DNA from: a bacterium
Lineage (GTDB): Bacteria; Verrucomicrobiota; Verrucomicrobiia; Limisphaerales; UBA11358
NCBI GenBank assembly: GCA_021817945.1
Contig: JAKAFL010000012.1
Coordinates: 1 to 64,000, forward strand
Reading direction: 5' to 3'
Length of the DNA: 64,000 nucleotides
Positions 54,701-63,081 of the stretch are shown here, one piece after another. A program made the translations under genes and the position numbers. Every line of letters starts with the position of its first letter. Position 1 is the first letter of the stretch. A model generated the notes under the pieces. That model made no database searches, was not told the origin of the DNA, and worked only from the letters and a program-made list of their open reading frames with translations.

Positions 54701-57700
54701 GGGGCCTATTTCCAAATCACTGCCCAGGGGTCCATCCTGTTTGGCACCAATTCCACCGGCTTCGCGTTGACGGGATCCTTTTTCCTGTCCATCCAGACGG
54801 ATTCAAACAATCTCCCAGTTCTCTTCGTGAGTGCCAATGTGGCGTTCACAACAAATCTGTTTGGCCAGACCATTTTGAGCCTGACTGCAAGTGGTGCCAT
54901 GGAGATCAGTTCGGCAGGTTTGGCGGCAAGTTTCACTCTCACGGCCAGTTCAGGCTCTCCAAGTCTCTCGCAGAGCGGGGCGTTTACCTTTAATGGTTCT
55001 TTCTTCTTTGCCATCAATACCACCAGCAAGGCAGTGAACGATCAGGTGGGAGCGGTGAGCTTGAACGTTGCTGCGGGGCCATATTTTGAAATCCAAATCA
55101 ACGGGGGCAACCCCAGCACGCCAGCCACGTTATCCTTGGGCGGCGGTCCGGGTCTTACCTTGAGCGGGGAATTTACCCTGATTGTCAGTTCGCAAGGGCT
55201 TCAAGTGGCGCTCTACAATGCCACGCTGAGTCTGGCAGGGTTGATCACTTTCAATGCCGAGGGTGCTTTGCTGATCAATTCAAGCGGCATTGCCGCCAAA
55301 GTTTCCCTTTCCCTTGGTACAGGCAACAGCCTGCTGGGTAGTTCATTCAGCCTTAGCGCCAGTTTCCTCCTCGAAATCAACAGCACCCATAGCGCTGTCA
55401 ATAACATTGCAGGCGACGCCGTGAACCTGCCGGGTGGCCCGTATTTCCAGGTGGTGGCCAATGGATCCTTGGAACTTGGGGGGGCGAGCATCCTCAGCAT
55501 CATGGGATCCTTCACCTTCACGGTGTCCACCGTAAATAACCAGGTCCAGGTTGAAATCATGCTGAATGCATCTCTGAATCTTTTTGGCGCGTATTTCAGC
55601 GTTGTGGGAATGGCTGGCTTCTACAGCGATGGGATCGCCTTGTCCATCAGCCTGAGTTTGGGCGGCAGTAACAGCCCGACATTGACGGTCATCCCCTATG
55701 TTCTGGCGCTTTCAGGCTCATTTCAGTTGCAAATCAACACCACCGGGTCCTCTCACTTCGGGATTTCCGCAGGAACGTTGTTCAATGTTTCAGTGTACGC
55801 CTCGGTCAATTTGTTCGGCTTCTCTATAGCCCAAACCCAGATTAACATTGGCTACAGTAACAATACCCTTACCGCAGCTGGCAGTTTTAACCTGAATTTC
55901 TTCGGTTTGGCCACGCTTCAAATTTATTTCTATTTTGATACCGCTGGCCACTATGCCTTCTACGGTTATGTGGGAGTTCAATTGGGCTCGGATAGTTTTA
56001 ATATCCATGGCAGCCTGACGCTCATTGCGGCCAATTATGCCTATAACTGGGGAGGGGGTGTCAGTGTTGGAAATAACATTTTATTCCAAATCACCATTTC
56101 AGGGGGCGTGACCGCGTTCGATTGGAATTTCGCCAGCATCAGCGCCACCTTGAGCATCAGCTCATCGTATGATGTTTCTGTTTCTGTTTATGTCTCGGTC
56201 AGCTTTTACTTCTTCTCAATTGGTGGAACCGTCTCAATTGATCTTGGAACCATCGGTGCTCCTCCTGCCCCGCCTCCTCCACCAGCCCTGGGTGTGGTGC
56301 TGGTCAACCCAACTGTGGATGGAATATCCTTTACCGGAAACATCCTGCTTCTGGATTTGGGGCAATACGCGGATACCAACCGCGGCGTGCCAGCCCTGCC
56401 CAACGAGAATTATACCATCACGGCAGGCAGCGGCGGTGTCAGCGTGACAGCGGCCGGGGTGTACAATGGCTCGGTCTTTTATGGCGGTGTCACGGAAATT
56501 GTCGCCCCCAATTCTGACGTGGGCAGCGCAGTGAGTAATGTCACCATAACCATTGATGGCAACATCACCCTCCAGGTCGTCATTTTCTCCGGCCACGGCA
56601 ATAATAATTACTACTTGGGAGGTGGTCCGACCACTGTGAATGGCGATGGCGGAACGGATGCGGTGGTGGGTGGTTCCGGCAATGTCACCTTTAATGTGGG
56701 CGGGGGAAATGCCTCTTTCACTGGCGGAGCCGCACAAAACATTATCATTAACGACCCGGGCAGCTTGACGGTCACGGAGTCTGGCTACAATAACTATGAC
56801 CTCAACGGGAATCTTTTGACCTACGGACCTGGCTACACCGACCAGATCACCGGTCCGGCCACCATCACACTGACATCAGCCTCTTCCGGAGTGGCCACTT
56901 TCACCTTGGAGAAATTCAATGGGGCGGACTTCAGCGTCACCTTGGTTGGAAATAGTAATTCCGGTGACAGTGTTAATTTCAATTATCCCGGCAACATCAC
57001 CCTCACCAGTACGGTGGTGTCCAGCCAGACCTATGGTGAAATTCAAGCGGATGGCGGCACGGTGGTGCTTGAAAACATCCCGAATGTCACTCTTGTGGGT
57101 TCCTCAGCCGGGGATTTGTTAACCGTCACGAATGGCGCTGACCTGCCCAGCATCACCCTTCAAGGGCCTGCTGGCAGCGACACTTTTGTGGTGAATTTGC
57201 TCGGTTCAAACACCTACAACGTCAATGTGGGCGGCAGCGGAACCGGCAACAGCCTGGTGGTGAATGGCGTCACGGGAAATCAGGTTTACTCCGTCAGTTC
57301 GCAGTTGATCAGTTTGAAGGGGGAAGCCATCAATTTCTTGGGTATCCAAACCACCACCTTGAACGCGGAGTATGGTTCAGACATCGTGAACATCCAATCC
57401 ATCGCCAATGAAACCATTGTCAACCTGGCCCCAACCTCAAATGTCATTAATGTCGGAAGCAGGGCACCTGTGGAAAACAGCGGGGTGGTGGGGCTTATTA
57501 ATGGTCTGTTGATCATTGCAGGGCAGGGCGGTGGTTCCAACACCTTGAATTTGGATGACTCGGGCGATACCAATCCGGGAAGCTTTATTCTCACCACCAG
57601 CACCATCTCCGGTAGTATTTTCTCTGGCTCCAGCTCTTTGGCTTATCAAAATGTGGGCCTCATCAACGTGTTTTTGAGCAACCAAAATAACACGGTGGAC

Positions 57701-60700
57701 GTGCGGGGCATGAGCGGCACGGTCAATATCATCCTGGGCAATGGAGTGAATTTCCTCAATATCGGCAGCAACGCCGGGCCGATCATCACCGATCCCAACA
57801 CAGGCAATTCCCAAAACACCGGCAGTGTTTTAGACCAGATCACCGGCACACTGAACTTTTACGGAACCGGCGCCAATATCTTTAACTTGGACGACAGCGG
57901 CAGTTTGACCGGGGTGGACGGGGCGCTGACACTGAATTCCAAAACCAACTTGCAGGTGGTGAACTTTGTGGATCCAGTAAGTCTGCACACCATTCTGACC
58001 ATCAATCTTCCCACGGTGGCCTCCATCAATATTGCATTAAGCCAGGGAGCTGATTTGTTTGCGGTGTCGGATACCTTCACCAGCAGCGCCGCCACGGTCA
58101 ACTCAGGGGGTTCAACGCCAACCACCCCGGTGGTCATAGATGGCAACGGCGGCAATGACAATTTTGTCATCCTTGATACCCACGCCATCGCGACGGTGAA
58201 TGGCGGCGATGGGAATGACAGTTTCTATAATTTCGGCAATTCCGCGGTGTTGAATCTGAACGGGAATGCTGGGGATGACACCTTCTACATTTACGCCTCC
58301 GCCTACGAAAACACCTCCAATGTGGACCCGGGCGGATCCGCCACCAGCGGCAACGCGGTTTATTCTTATCGCATCAACGCCCAGGTGAATATCAATGGGG
58401 GCAGCGGTTTCAACACGGTCTATATCTTTGGCACCCAATATAATGATGTGATCACGGTCAATGGAAACACCGTAACGGGCAGTGGCATTGACGTGAATCT
58501 GACCAGTGTTCAAAAACTGGTGATCGAGGGCTTGGGCGGCAATGATACCTTTTACATTGAATCCGTGACCATTCCCACGACGATATACGGGGACGGATCC
58601 ATCGTGCCGGCTCCGAGCTTGAATGTTTTGCAGGCTTTGGGAGTGTCGGTCCCAACCGCGTCCCAAGGAACTCCTGGAAGTGACACTTTCTACGTGGGAT
58701 GGCAGGGGGCCTCCTACATTCCCGGCAGTTTGGCCGGCTTCACGGCGCCGTTGACCATTTATGGTGATAACGGACCCAATCTTAATGGTTCCACCACCAA
58801 TGTGCCGGGCACCAATGACACCATTTACGTGAATGACACAGCCGACTTGGTGGACCAGCAGTTCACGCTGAATTCCAGCACACTCACGGGAACCGCCTTT
58901 GGCACTGGCGGAATGCTGACTTACGATCCTGCGGTGGAAAACCTGAATATTTACACGGGCGGCGGAAACAACACATTCACCATCAATGGCACCGGCACTG
59001 CCACCCAGACCAGCATTTATGCCGGGGCTGGAAACGACTCTTTCATTGTCAACGCCTCGAACACCGGTCCCTTGCAAACACCGTTGAATTTGTTTGGCGG
59101 GTTGAACACCACGGTGGGGGACAGCCTTCTGGTTAATGGCGCTCCGGCGGGAAACACTTTCACCATCACTGGCACCACCATCCAGGGATTGGGGGCGGTC
59201 TTGACCTACGAGCAAATGGAGCAACTCACCATCACGGGCGCAGGAAACACGACCTTCATTGTCAATGGAGACAGCGTCAATACAACCTTGAATGGCGGCT
59301 TTGGCTCCACTGTCTTCAACGTCAATAGCAACGTGGTGGCCTTGGCCTTGAATGGTGGAAACCAGGCCAATACGTTCAACATCAATGCGAACGCAGGCAT
59401 GCTGACCGCCGCCGGAGGCAGTGATGGCAACGTGTTTGCCTTTAATGCAAACTCAGGAACACTGATTTTCACCGGCGGCGTGGGCAATGACACCATTACC
59501 GTAAATGGCAATGGCGGGACTTTGACGGGCACCGGCAGCTCCAGCCCCAATGCCTTTGTCATCAACGCCAATTCAGGCAGCCTGACCCTTTCCGCAGGGG
59601 CCTCCGGCAGCTCCTTTTCCATCAATGGCAATAGCGGATCGCTCACGCTGAATGGCGGGTCGGGCAATGACACCTTCACTGTCAATTCCTTGAGCGCCGC
59701 CGCGGTCATCAATGGCGGCAAGGGTAGCGATCTCTTTTACGTGTCAGGTCCCCTCGGCGCCGCGCTCACGGTAAATGGCGGAGGTAATCAGGGCAGCCTC
59801 CTCACCGTGTACGGCACAGCCGGAAATGACTTCATCACCCTCACCAGCACTTCCATTATCGGACTGGGCGCCACCATTACTTACGGTGGGACAAACCTGA
59901 CCCTTGATGGTGTTTCAGGCAATGACACTTTCCTGATCCAAGGCACCTCCGCCTTCATCACCCGCGTCAATGGCGGAACATTTGGAAATGATGTCTTTGA
60001 TATTCAAGCCAACACCGGTGAATTGGATGTGACAGGCTCCTCGACCGGCAACAATACCTTCAACATCGGAAGCGCGGCTCCCTTGAGCGGCGGAGTGTTG
60101 ACGGGCTTGGTGGGCAAATTGGTTGTCACGGGTGGCAGCAACCTGATGCGCCTTATCAACTTGGCGCCTTCTGGAACCAACATCCTGAACATTGACGATT
60201 CAGGCAGCGTGATCAGTGGCTCCGTCGTCCTGACATCCTCCAGCCTCGTTGGCCTGGGTCTGGGTGCTGGCATCACTTATTCCTTCATCAACTCCTTGAA
60301 CATCACCCTCGGCCTGGGTCAGGTGGCCGTGTCCATCCAGAGCACCAACCTGGCCACGCGTACCACCGTGAACACCGGGCCTGCAGCCGATGTGGTGAAC
60401 ATTGGCAGCCAGAATCTTCCGGCCGCTGGATTGCTTTCCGGTATTCAAGGACCTCTTTCAATCTCGGGTGCCGGGTCCGACACCTTGGTTTTCAATGATG
60501 TTGCCGACACGGCCACCCTGAGTGGCGCCTTGACCGCAACCACCCTCGTGGGGCTTGGCATGGGATCAGCCGGCGTTTCGTATTCAGGAGTCTCCGCCCT
60601 GAACCTTTATCTGGGTTCTGGCGCGGTCACCATGAATGTCATCAGCACAGCCGCATCCACTGTCTCCATGATCAATACCGGCGCCGGGTCCGACATAATC

Positions 60701-63019
60701 AACGTGGGCAGCAATGCCCCCTTGGGCAACGGTGTGCTTACCGGCATTCAAGGCGGTTTGAAGTTGGTGGGCAATGGAAGTGATGTCCTGAACGTGGATG
60801 ACACGGGCGATACGGCAGGTCAGTCAACGGGGGTCCTGTCTTCCTCAACCATCCTGGGCCTGGGTATGGGCAGCGCAGGTATTTCTTACTCAGGTTTGTT
60901 GGGTTTGACTTCCTTGAATATCAATTTGGGTTCGGGAAACGATACCTTCACCATCACCGGAGTCATGCCAGCCGTCGTTACCACCGTGAATGGCGGGCCG
61001 GGCAACAACACCGCTGTCATCAATGTGTCAGGGAACCTCAATGCCCAAAACCTGACCTTGCTGAATTTTGCCACATCCACCATCGCCGTCAGCGGAAATT
61101 TCTCAGGCATCCTCAACGATGCCAATGCCATCAATTCCCTGGCCATCAATGGATCCGTTCTGGCCGGGGCCCAGCTTAATCTGGGTTCTGTGGTTTCTGC
61201 CACAATCGGCGGGGACCTGGCCGGGTTGCTCAATGTGACGGGTCTCCTGGCAACGCTCACCATCAATGGCGGTGCTCCGGGCCAGGTTATCGCGGGCAAT
61301 GTGAATGTGGTGAATGTCCTCGCCGGGTATGGCAACCAGGTGTTAAACCTGACCGTGGCCGGGGTGCAACGCTTGATCATGGCGGTGCCGGTGTCTGGTG
61401 GCACTTTGAACCCAGCCATTAAATTTGCCTTGGTCTATGACAATGTCAGCTCCTCCACGCCGCAGGTGGCCATTCGCATCACCAATCCCGGGGCTTTGCC
61501 GCGGGAATTCAATCTGGAACTTCTTGTGCCCGGCAGCGCCACGAATAAGTTTGACCTGGCTTTGGTGGATTCCACCGGCAATGCGGCCTCGGGCGTAAGC
61601 AACATCGCCGTCCAAGGTGACCTCCTCAACAAGCTCACCGCTCCGGAACTCGCCCTGTTCGCCAATCTCACTGCCGCCAGCCGGACGGGCGTGGTATTGC
61701 CAGCCGATGCCATCACCGGCTTGGAAGTGAGTGGACAGTTGCCCATTGGCGAGGTGGACGTGGCAGGAATCGAGGGGCTTGCCTTTGCCGTCCTTACCAC
61801 CGCCGCCGGCGCTCCCATCTCCGTGGGCACCCCGCTGGGACAGGGAAGCTCACTCTATACACTCCTGGGTGACACTCCGGTTTTGAATTCTGCAAATGAT
61901 GCGTTCCTCATTCCCTTTACCCAGGTCAGCGGGGTTCGTCTCTACGCCCATGACGATACGAATGCCGATTTCAACTGGGTCATGACCCTTTCCGTGGAGG
62001 GAAATACCAACCTGCCTGTCATGGCCACCGTTCAAATGGCGCCCAGCAAGGTGGCCGGTGTTAATCCCCTGGTTTCAAGCATTGTCTTGAATGGCGCGGA
62101 TGGCTCGGTGAATAGCTCGGTGTCGGTAGCCAGCCTGACTAGCTCCGGCAGCTTGGGCGATGTCACCATCTCGGCCTTGGGCGGAGCAACGGTGAATAAT
62201 GCCCCGGGATTGGGCAATGTGACCGCCCCGAACATTTTCGGAAGCATCAACGTGATCTATGCGGGTATTTACGGCGTGATTCAGACCACCTCGGGCGACT
62301 TGGGCCAGGTCATCGCCGGCTCAAATGGCTTGATCACCTCAGTGACCTCGATTCATGCGGGCGGATCCATTACTGGGCAGATTATCAGCCGCGGGAACTT
62401 GGTGAGCTCCATTTCCACCAATGGCGCCTTTTCAGGAGTCATTGCAGCCCAGGGAGATTTCGGTGCCATTCAACGGACTGGCGCCGGGGTTGCCGTCACC
62501 AGCGCCACCCACTCCCTCAGCCGCTTTGGCGGCCTGCAGGTGGCGGGCAATGACAGCGGTCAAATCATTGTCCTGGGCAATGTGTTTGGCGATGTCACCG
62601 TCAGCGGCATCATGACCGGCCGCCTGGCTGTTTCAGGCCAGTCTGTTTCCGGGTTGTCCGCATCGCGCATGGGCATTTTGGGCAATGTCAGCGTGGGTTC
62701 CTTTGGGTCCGCTGCCGCAATTATTTCTGAAGGTTTGGTTGGGGATGTCACCGGTGGCACCTCGGTTTATTTGGGTGCTCCTGCCGGCTTTGTGGCCGCC
62801 GGTGGCGCGGTGAACTTGCGCTCCACAACTTTGCCCGCCAAACTCCTTCTCGCCAGCGTGTCCGGCAATAATCTTCTGGCATTGCAGGCGGTTTTCACCA
62901 GCAACAATGCCGTGCTGCAGTTCGATACCGGGGGGCCGCTCGCCGGGTTGAATCTTATTGAACTGGACCTGGCCAATATCAAGGATAATGGTGGCGTCCT
63001 GGGTGGAACGGTGGTTTAA
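45773..63019 (+). CDS. Giant (5748 aa) LEPR-XLL domain repeat protein
   Basis: N-terminus RFELEALEPRVLLSADGI (LEPR-XLL). About 4 N-terminal modules, then ~130-aa INTTG repeats, then GGxGNDxF and GSNAPL..GVLTGIQG repeats. One uninterrupted ORF. Confidence 0.92.
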   Translation: MSSTSRPTRNRFELEALEPRVLLSADGILPLAAVAQSMVHKPAETVQHTAVPAQLFASEQIHYASGQETENIFEGVSAHPVSSAPPASAHSGNSESVTVAAEVAPQVSQTGSTVQKTAQTGVAHYSVLANNSTTTSSHSKVSLSSNTSVATNGTAQQLTNSLTAANGPPASSPVSQPVPIQTLQNYQTQSKNTGTSSSSPSVSPAANGSTDLLSEINTLIGTITSSSTGTSVTFAYSSYSALASISLGGVLKLTNVSVTVGFQVSSGTVSITSIGFSAQTASFNLGSTFQSSITGISATVTKNTQSNLSDASVKLTLGNGTEGSVMFSVSSFLEVGAAGATLYYTGPGTANGQSVNLINGQGAASSDNVTLMSLGLQGAYAFVGINGPSGGVTSTAPSSPSEGIYLSSVNLALVVMNSTSSSGAVYYGLSASGSATSVGLPGSIAMSVSNVSVQINGGNAAANGNVVDFNTTNSSGFTHGSGYSVSLSSTASISLDFSQPLVQASGTIDLSFGGFVYVMGSVYFQEGTQSTVNTTNGTVSNGSVVDNGTATVSMLEVIASGVTVFAGVNGPTASNPGVIPSNAVGVEIQNASFTLILMDSTTSGGPNYYYIQAGAGSVQNLIPGSNQTPQSLPVYDSNTGDYTLTGLTVGDYYQWTPYQPATATTPSDDVSLINGTTTITSPGVFQATSTSVTLTGQKGTSVTAAVTLYEGVRGLGLPKGFSIGLGDISVLINGGTNGDAVDFASSFTTNPPTGNAYGGLTIQTASVAAFVNTASPVVSVSGSLTLNLDGFIYVSGNISFLEQSGSGTLNLASSTGTSSTTYNSILEIGASNVSIFAGEGGPATQAGAAGLQLTSASFALALVYGANGNTYYGLMASAQSIGSVGLPSGFNVTGSNLFVAINGGADSNGYVADFGSSFGNGSGLVVSTGGGNSQTIAFTQPLVQVYGQIALQFGSFISIQGGFNYSDQAGVQTILLGQSAFTGAPDLSLTITAGGNTLFTASGSLDMVITPTVGNTHGTTEITSASLTFPEIKIASVLDVITPTVTITNLAIDNVTGAFTAQSGSTLTITADSINLFPGSSILSGSVTSSTPGTPAMSAVFDLNTGAFSATLQQLSLSVSHVLSASASQVNITYSPAAGSSQKIVSFATITATFNGFGGGNITGQFTNLVIYGDGVSFDSGTLGYTGTISIGSVLSVTNPSITLSSFSATFDGTNTSISASALTVAVGSASLNLGGVVTASATGLSITVSLQDGSLAISATELDFSFSQYLTVTVDNVAINTNPGVGGDYLTVGSATATLSTGGSNPSFSVTGTATDFSIVDVAGSPQFQEGANFGVSFSSPSAGSLFLPSWLGFSITQFSINWTNFNANPGDFTVVLSASINSIQGLPGGVTVSGEITDAVINMGLLEQGKFPITSLGSIGGSVQGTLFGLQVNASFVMGIINLNGNGQIINANNTVTDPKTGNLVSGGSTQVASTTVYVGVAGGAMIPGVGGVEIYIGFSQLGPLTVYLSAQFPLILDPVSGIAIGGFSGGVVFDYSLPTPSQPTDLRGISLSPENLTISQWQQQLEMQTITQVKATSSGLSAYSQPFVIEAGVTLYDAYLSQDAFNIKGNMAIQINPSSPDTVEIFVNGTVTLGSSLSFNGYLYANLQVQGALTTASFMFLVDVPGGNVPPVESFGGALKFGFTDSSGNPLVPQAPVATTTQQTFTLSDGTTETYSATTFTTPSQTIGGFYISLSGFLEYSALGYANVTISGGVTLTVTGTEAKLDLLGELNVSFLGDIATAQGEFVVNYANGLQFYGALEVSTGAALAKLQQYGLSVNGAVLFQINTTGVDQTVNLPNAPPTDQSSSTIVSAPALNGSNSTSFTIQGSVVFDVTITGTSSPYATIGYEVNNNTLFQMQGFFDLRITNDPTNGLGLEIFADVNSLTLGSGNNTFLSFSGFGLLMVNSSGLAAEINLSLNSGNAISGVSFSANFQLVINTTSQAVTYNIPPVTVPTSTSASTGTAGITIYNQDGSVAGTVSSLVIPAGPPQGQMQITNVSGTNTGNYATSGAAGPYVVISGVGSLSLEGLSLSGNFYFQVSDSSTGGFVLELVLNVSGNIPSVGTANVTGALEISSQGEVALLAIGASGGNTTSYGSGISLQVSAELAVNTTDASVSQIGGVPLTYNGSNITLAANTVQVVASGTLSLNIGAGTGFVISGNFSTTVTSAGGVTATTITLSGTLTATVGGTTLLTMNASGALVITSGGSNPGVAGELNLTLAGSDPLDGNGFSFTGSFDLEVNTTGVQQIVNVGQGTTTIAAGPGGSTNGGSYLEVHARGTLIFGSATNGFQLQNGDFYLQVGSTGLVVSASASMVIEVNGTQFFYVAASGGLLVTSSGIAASITVNTTLTDPNGGNYEFSGNFTLQANTTGQSVNLGTSQNPITVNAGPGAAGSPAGPYFQLFINGTLMLGAANSSAPGSGLFINGSFYLSVGLNGLTIAANGTLTATLGQTTLLSMTASGVLIITTSGGNAGLAGELSLSFSANNNPLAGSGFSFSGTFNLQVNTTGIQQTVSFGAGQGTTTISAGPDGSSTPGAYFEVYGAGMLSFGTASDGFNLSGSFYLSMSTTTGLIVAVNAAFSADAGGTSLLTMNASGVLVINGSGLAGELVLTLAGADPLSGVGFTFNGTFGLVVNTTLTSQTVSVGSGANATTATISAGANGSSTGAVYFEVYASGSLIFGTSDQNGNLTNGFGLTGASLYMSISTGSGLAISASASLEIAINGTQVVSASASGAMFISSAGIAATLTAKASLNSPGNSNLYTFGGMFSLQLNTTGVQQNIATPTGTVTIQAGPGSSGSPAGPYFQVFVSGTLALGTGSVTSSTGIFVAGSFYLSVSSQSLIIAASGTLSVNVTGATLFQMTAVGGLILNYGGSQPGLAGALILTVGSTNPLSGSGFAFSGSFTLELNTTLVSQQIQTPTQNITISAGADGSSTPGAYFQITAQGSILFGTNSTGFALTGSFFLSIQTDSNNLPVLFVSANVAFTTNLFGQTILSLTASGAMEISSAGLAASFTLTASSGSPSLSQSGAFTFNGSFFFAINTTSKAVNDQVGAVSLNVAAGPYFEIQINGGNPSTPATLSLGGGPGLTLSGEFTLIVSSQGLQVALYNATLSLAGLITFNAEGALLINSSGIAAKVSLSLGTGNSLLGSSFSLSASFLLEINSTHSAVNNIAGDAVNLPGGPYFQVVANGSLELGGASILSIMGSFTFTVSTVNNQVQVEIMLNASLNLFGAYFSVVGMAGFYSDGIALSISLSLGGSNSPTLTVIPYVLALSGSFQLQINTTGSSHFGISAGTLFNVSVYASVNLFGFSIAQTQINIGYSNNTLTAAGSFNLNFFGLATLQIYFYFDTAGHYAFYGYVGVQLGSDSFNIHGSLTLIAANYAYNWGGGVSVGNNILFQITISGGVTAFDWNFASISATLSISSSYDVSVSVYVSVSFYFFSIGGTVSIDLGTIGAPPAPPPPPALGVVLVNPTVDGISFTGNILLLDLGQYADTNRGVPALPNENYTITAGSGGVSVTAAGVYNGSVFYGGVTEIVAPNSDVGSAVSNVTITIDGNITLQVVIFSGHGNNNYYLGGGPTTVNGDGGTDAVVGGSGNVTFNVGGGNASFTGGAAQNIIINDPGSLTVTESGYNNYDLNGNLLTYGPGYTDQITGPATITLTSASSGVATFTLEKFNGADFSVTLVGNSNSGDSVNFNYPGNITLTSTVVSSQTYGEIQADGGTVVLENIPNVTLVGSSAGDLLTVTNGADLPSITLQGPAGSDTFVVNLLGSNTYNVNVGGSGTGNSLVVNGVTGNQVYSVSSQLISLKGEAINFLGIQTTTLNAEYGSDIVNIQSIANETIVNLAPTSNVINVGSRAPVENSGVVGLINGLLIIAGQGGGSNTLNLDDSGDTNPGSFILTTSTISGSIFSGSSSLAYQNVGLINVFLSNQNNTVDVRGMSGTVNIILGNGVNFLNIGSNAGPIITDPNTGNSQNTGSVLDQITGTLNFYGTGANIFNLDDSGSLTGVDGALTLNSKTNLQVVNFVDPVSLHTILTINLPTVASINIALSQGADLFAVSDTFTSSAATVNSGGSTPTTPVVIDGNGGNDNFVILDTHAIATVNGGDGNDSFYNFGNSAVLNLNGNAGDDTFYIYASAYENTSNVDPGGSATSGNAVYSYRINAQVNINGGSGFNTVYIFGTQYNDVITVNGNTVTGSGIDVNLTSVQKLVIEGLGGNDTFYIESVTIPTTIYGDGSIVPAPSLNVLQALGVSVPTASQGTPGSDTFYVGWQGASYIPGSLAGFTAPLTIYGDNGPNLNGSTTNVPGTNDTIYVNDTADLVDQQFTLNSSTLTGTAFGTGGMLTYDPAVENLNIYTGGGNNTFTINGTGTATQTSIYAGAGNDSFIVNASNTGPLQTPLNLFGGLNTTVGDSLLVNGAPAGNTFTITGTTIQGLGAVLTYEQMEQLTITGAGNTTFIVNGDSVNTTLNGGFGSTVFNVNSNVVALALNGGNQANTFNINANAGMLTAAGGSDGNVFAFNANSGTLIFTGGVGNDTITVNGNGGTLTGTGSSSPNAFVINANSGSLTLSAGASGSSFSINGNSGSLTLNGGSGNDTFTVNSLSAAAVINGGKGSDLFYVSGPLGAALTVNGGGNQGSLLTVYGTAGNDFITLTSTSIIGLGATITYGGTNLTLDGVSGNDTFLIQGTSAFITRVNGGTFGNDVFDIQANTGELDVTGSSTGNNTFNIGSAAPLSGGVLTGLVGKLVVTGGSNLMRLINLAPSGTNILNIDDSGSVISGSVVLTSSSLVGLGLGAGITYSFINSLNITLGLGQVAVSIQSTNLATRTTVNTGPAADVVNIGSQNLPAAGLLSGIQGPLSISGAGSDTLVFNDVADTATLSGALTATTLVGLGMGSAGVSYSGVSALNLYLGSGAVTMNVISTAASTVSMINTGAGSDIINVGSNAPLGNGVLTGIQGGLKLVGNGSDVLNVDDTGDTAGQSTGVLSSSTILGLGMGSAGISYSGLLGLTSLNINLGSGNDTFTITGVMPAVVTTVNGGPGNNTAVINVSGNLNAQNLTLLNFATSTIAVSGNFSGILNDANAINSLAINGSVLAGAQLNLGSVVSATIGGDLAGLLNVTGLLATLTINGGAPGQVIAGNVNVVNVLAGYGNQVLNLTVAGVQRLIMAVPVSGGTLNPAIKFALVYDNVSSSTPQVAIRITNPGALPREFNLELLVPGSATNKFDLALVDSTGNAASGVSNIAVQGDLLNKLTAPELALFANLTAASRTGVVLPADAITGLEVSGQLPIGEVDVAGIEGLAFAVLTTAAGAPISVGTPLGQGSSLYTLLGDTPVLNSANDAFLIPFTQVSGVRLYAHDDTNADFNWVMTLSVEGNTNLPVMATVQMAPSKVAGVNPLVSSIVLNGADGSVNSSVSVASLTSSGSLGDVTISALGGATVNNAPGLGNVTAPNIFGSINVIYAGIYGVIQTTSGDLGQVIAGSNGLITSVTSIHAGGSITGQIISRGNLVSSISTNGAFSGVIAAQGDFGAIQRTGAGVAVTSATHSLSRFGGLQVAGNDSGQIIVLGNVFGDVTVSGIMTGRLAVSGQSVSGLSASRMGILGNVSVGSFGSAAAIISEGLVGDVTGGTSVYLGAPAGFVAAGGAVNLRSTTLPAKLLLASVSGNNLLALQAVFTSNNAVLQFDTGGPLAGLNLIELDLANIKDNGGVLGGTVV

Positions 63020-63081
63020 TGGCCCCGGAAAATGAATCAGTTTCACGGCGTATTATACCCCGGTAATTCAATTTATTATTC

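Noticed and set aside
58112-59224. 370-aa minus-strand ORF
   Set aside because: Antisense to the giant repeat gene; its repetitive content mirrors the sense repeats.
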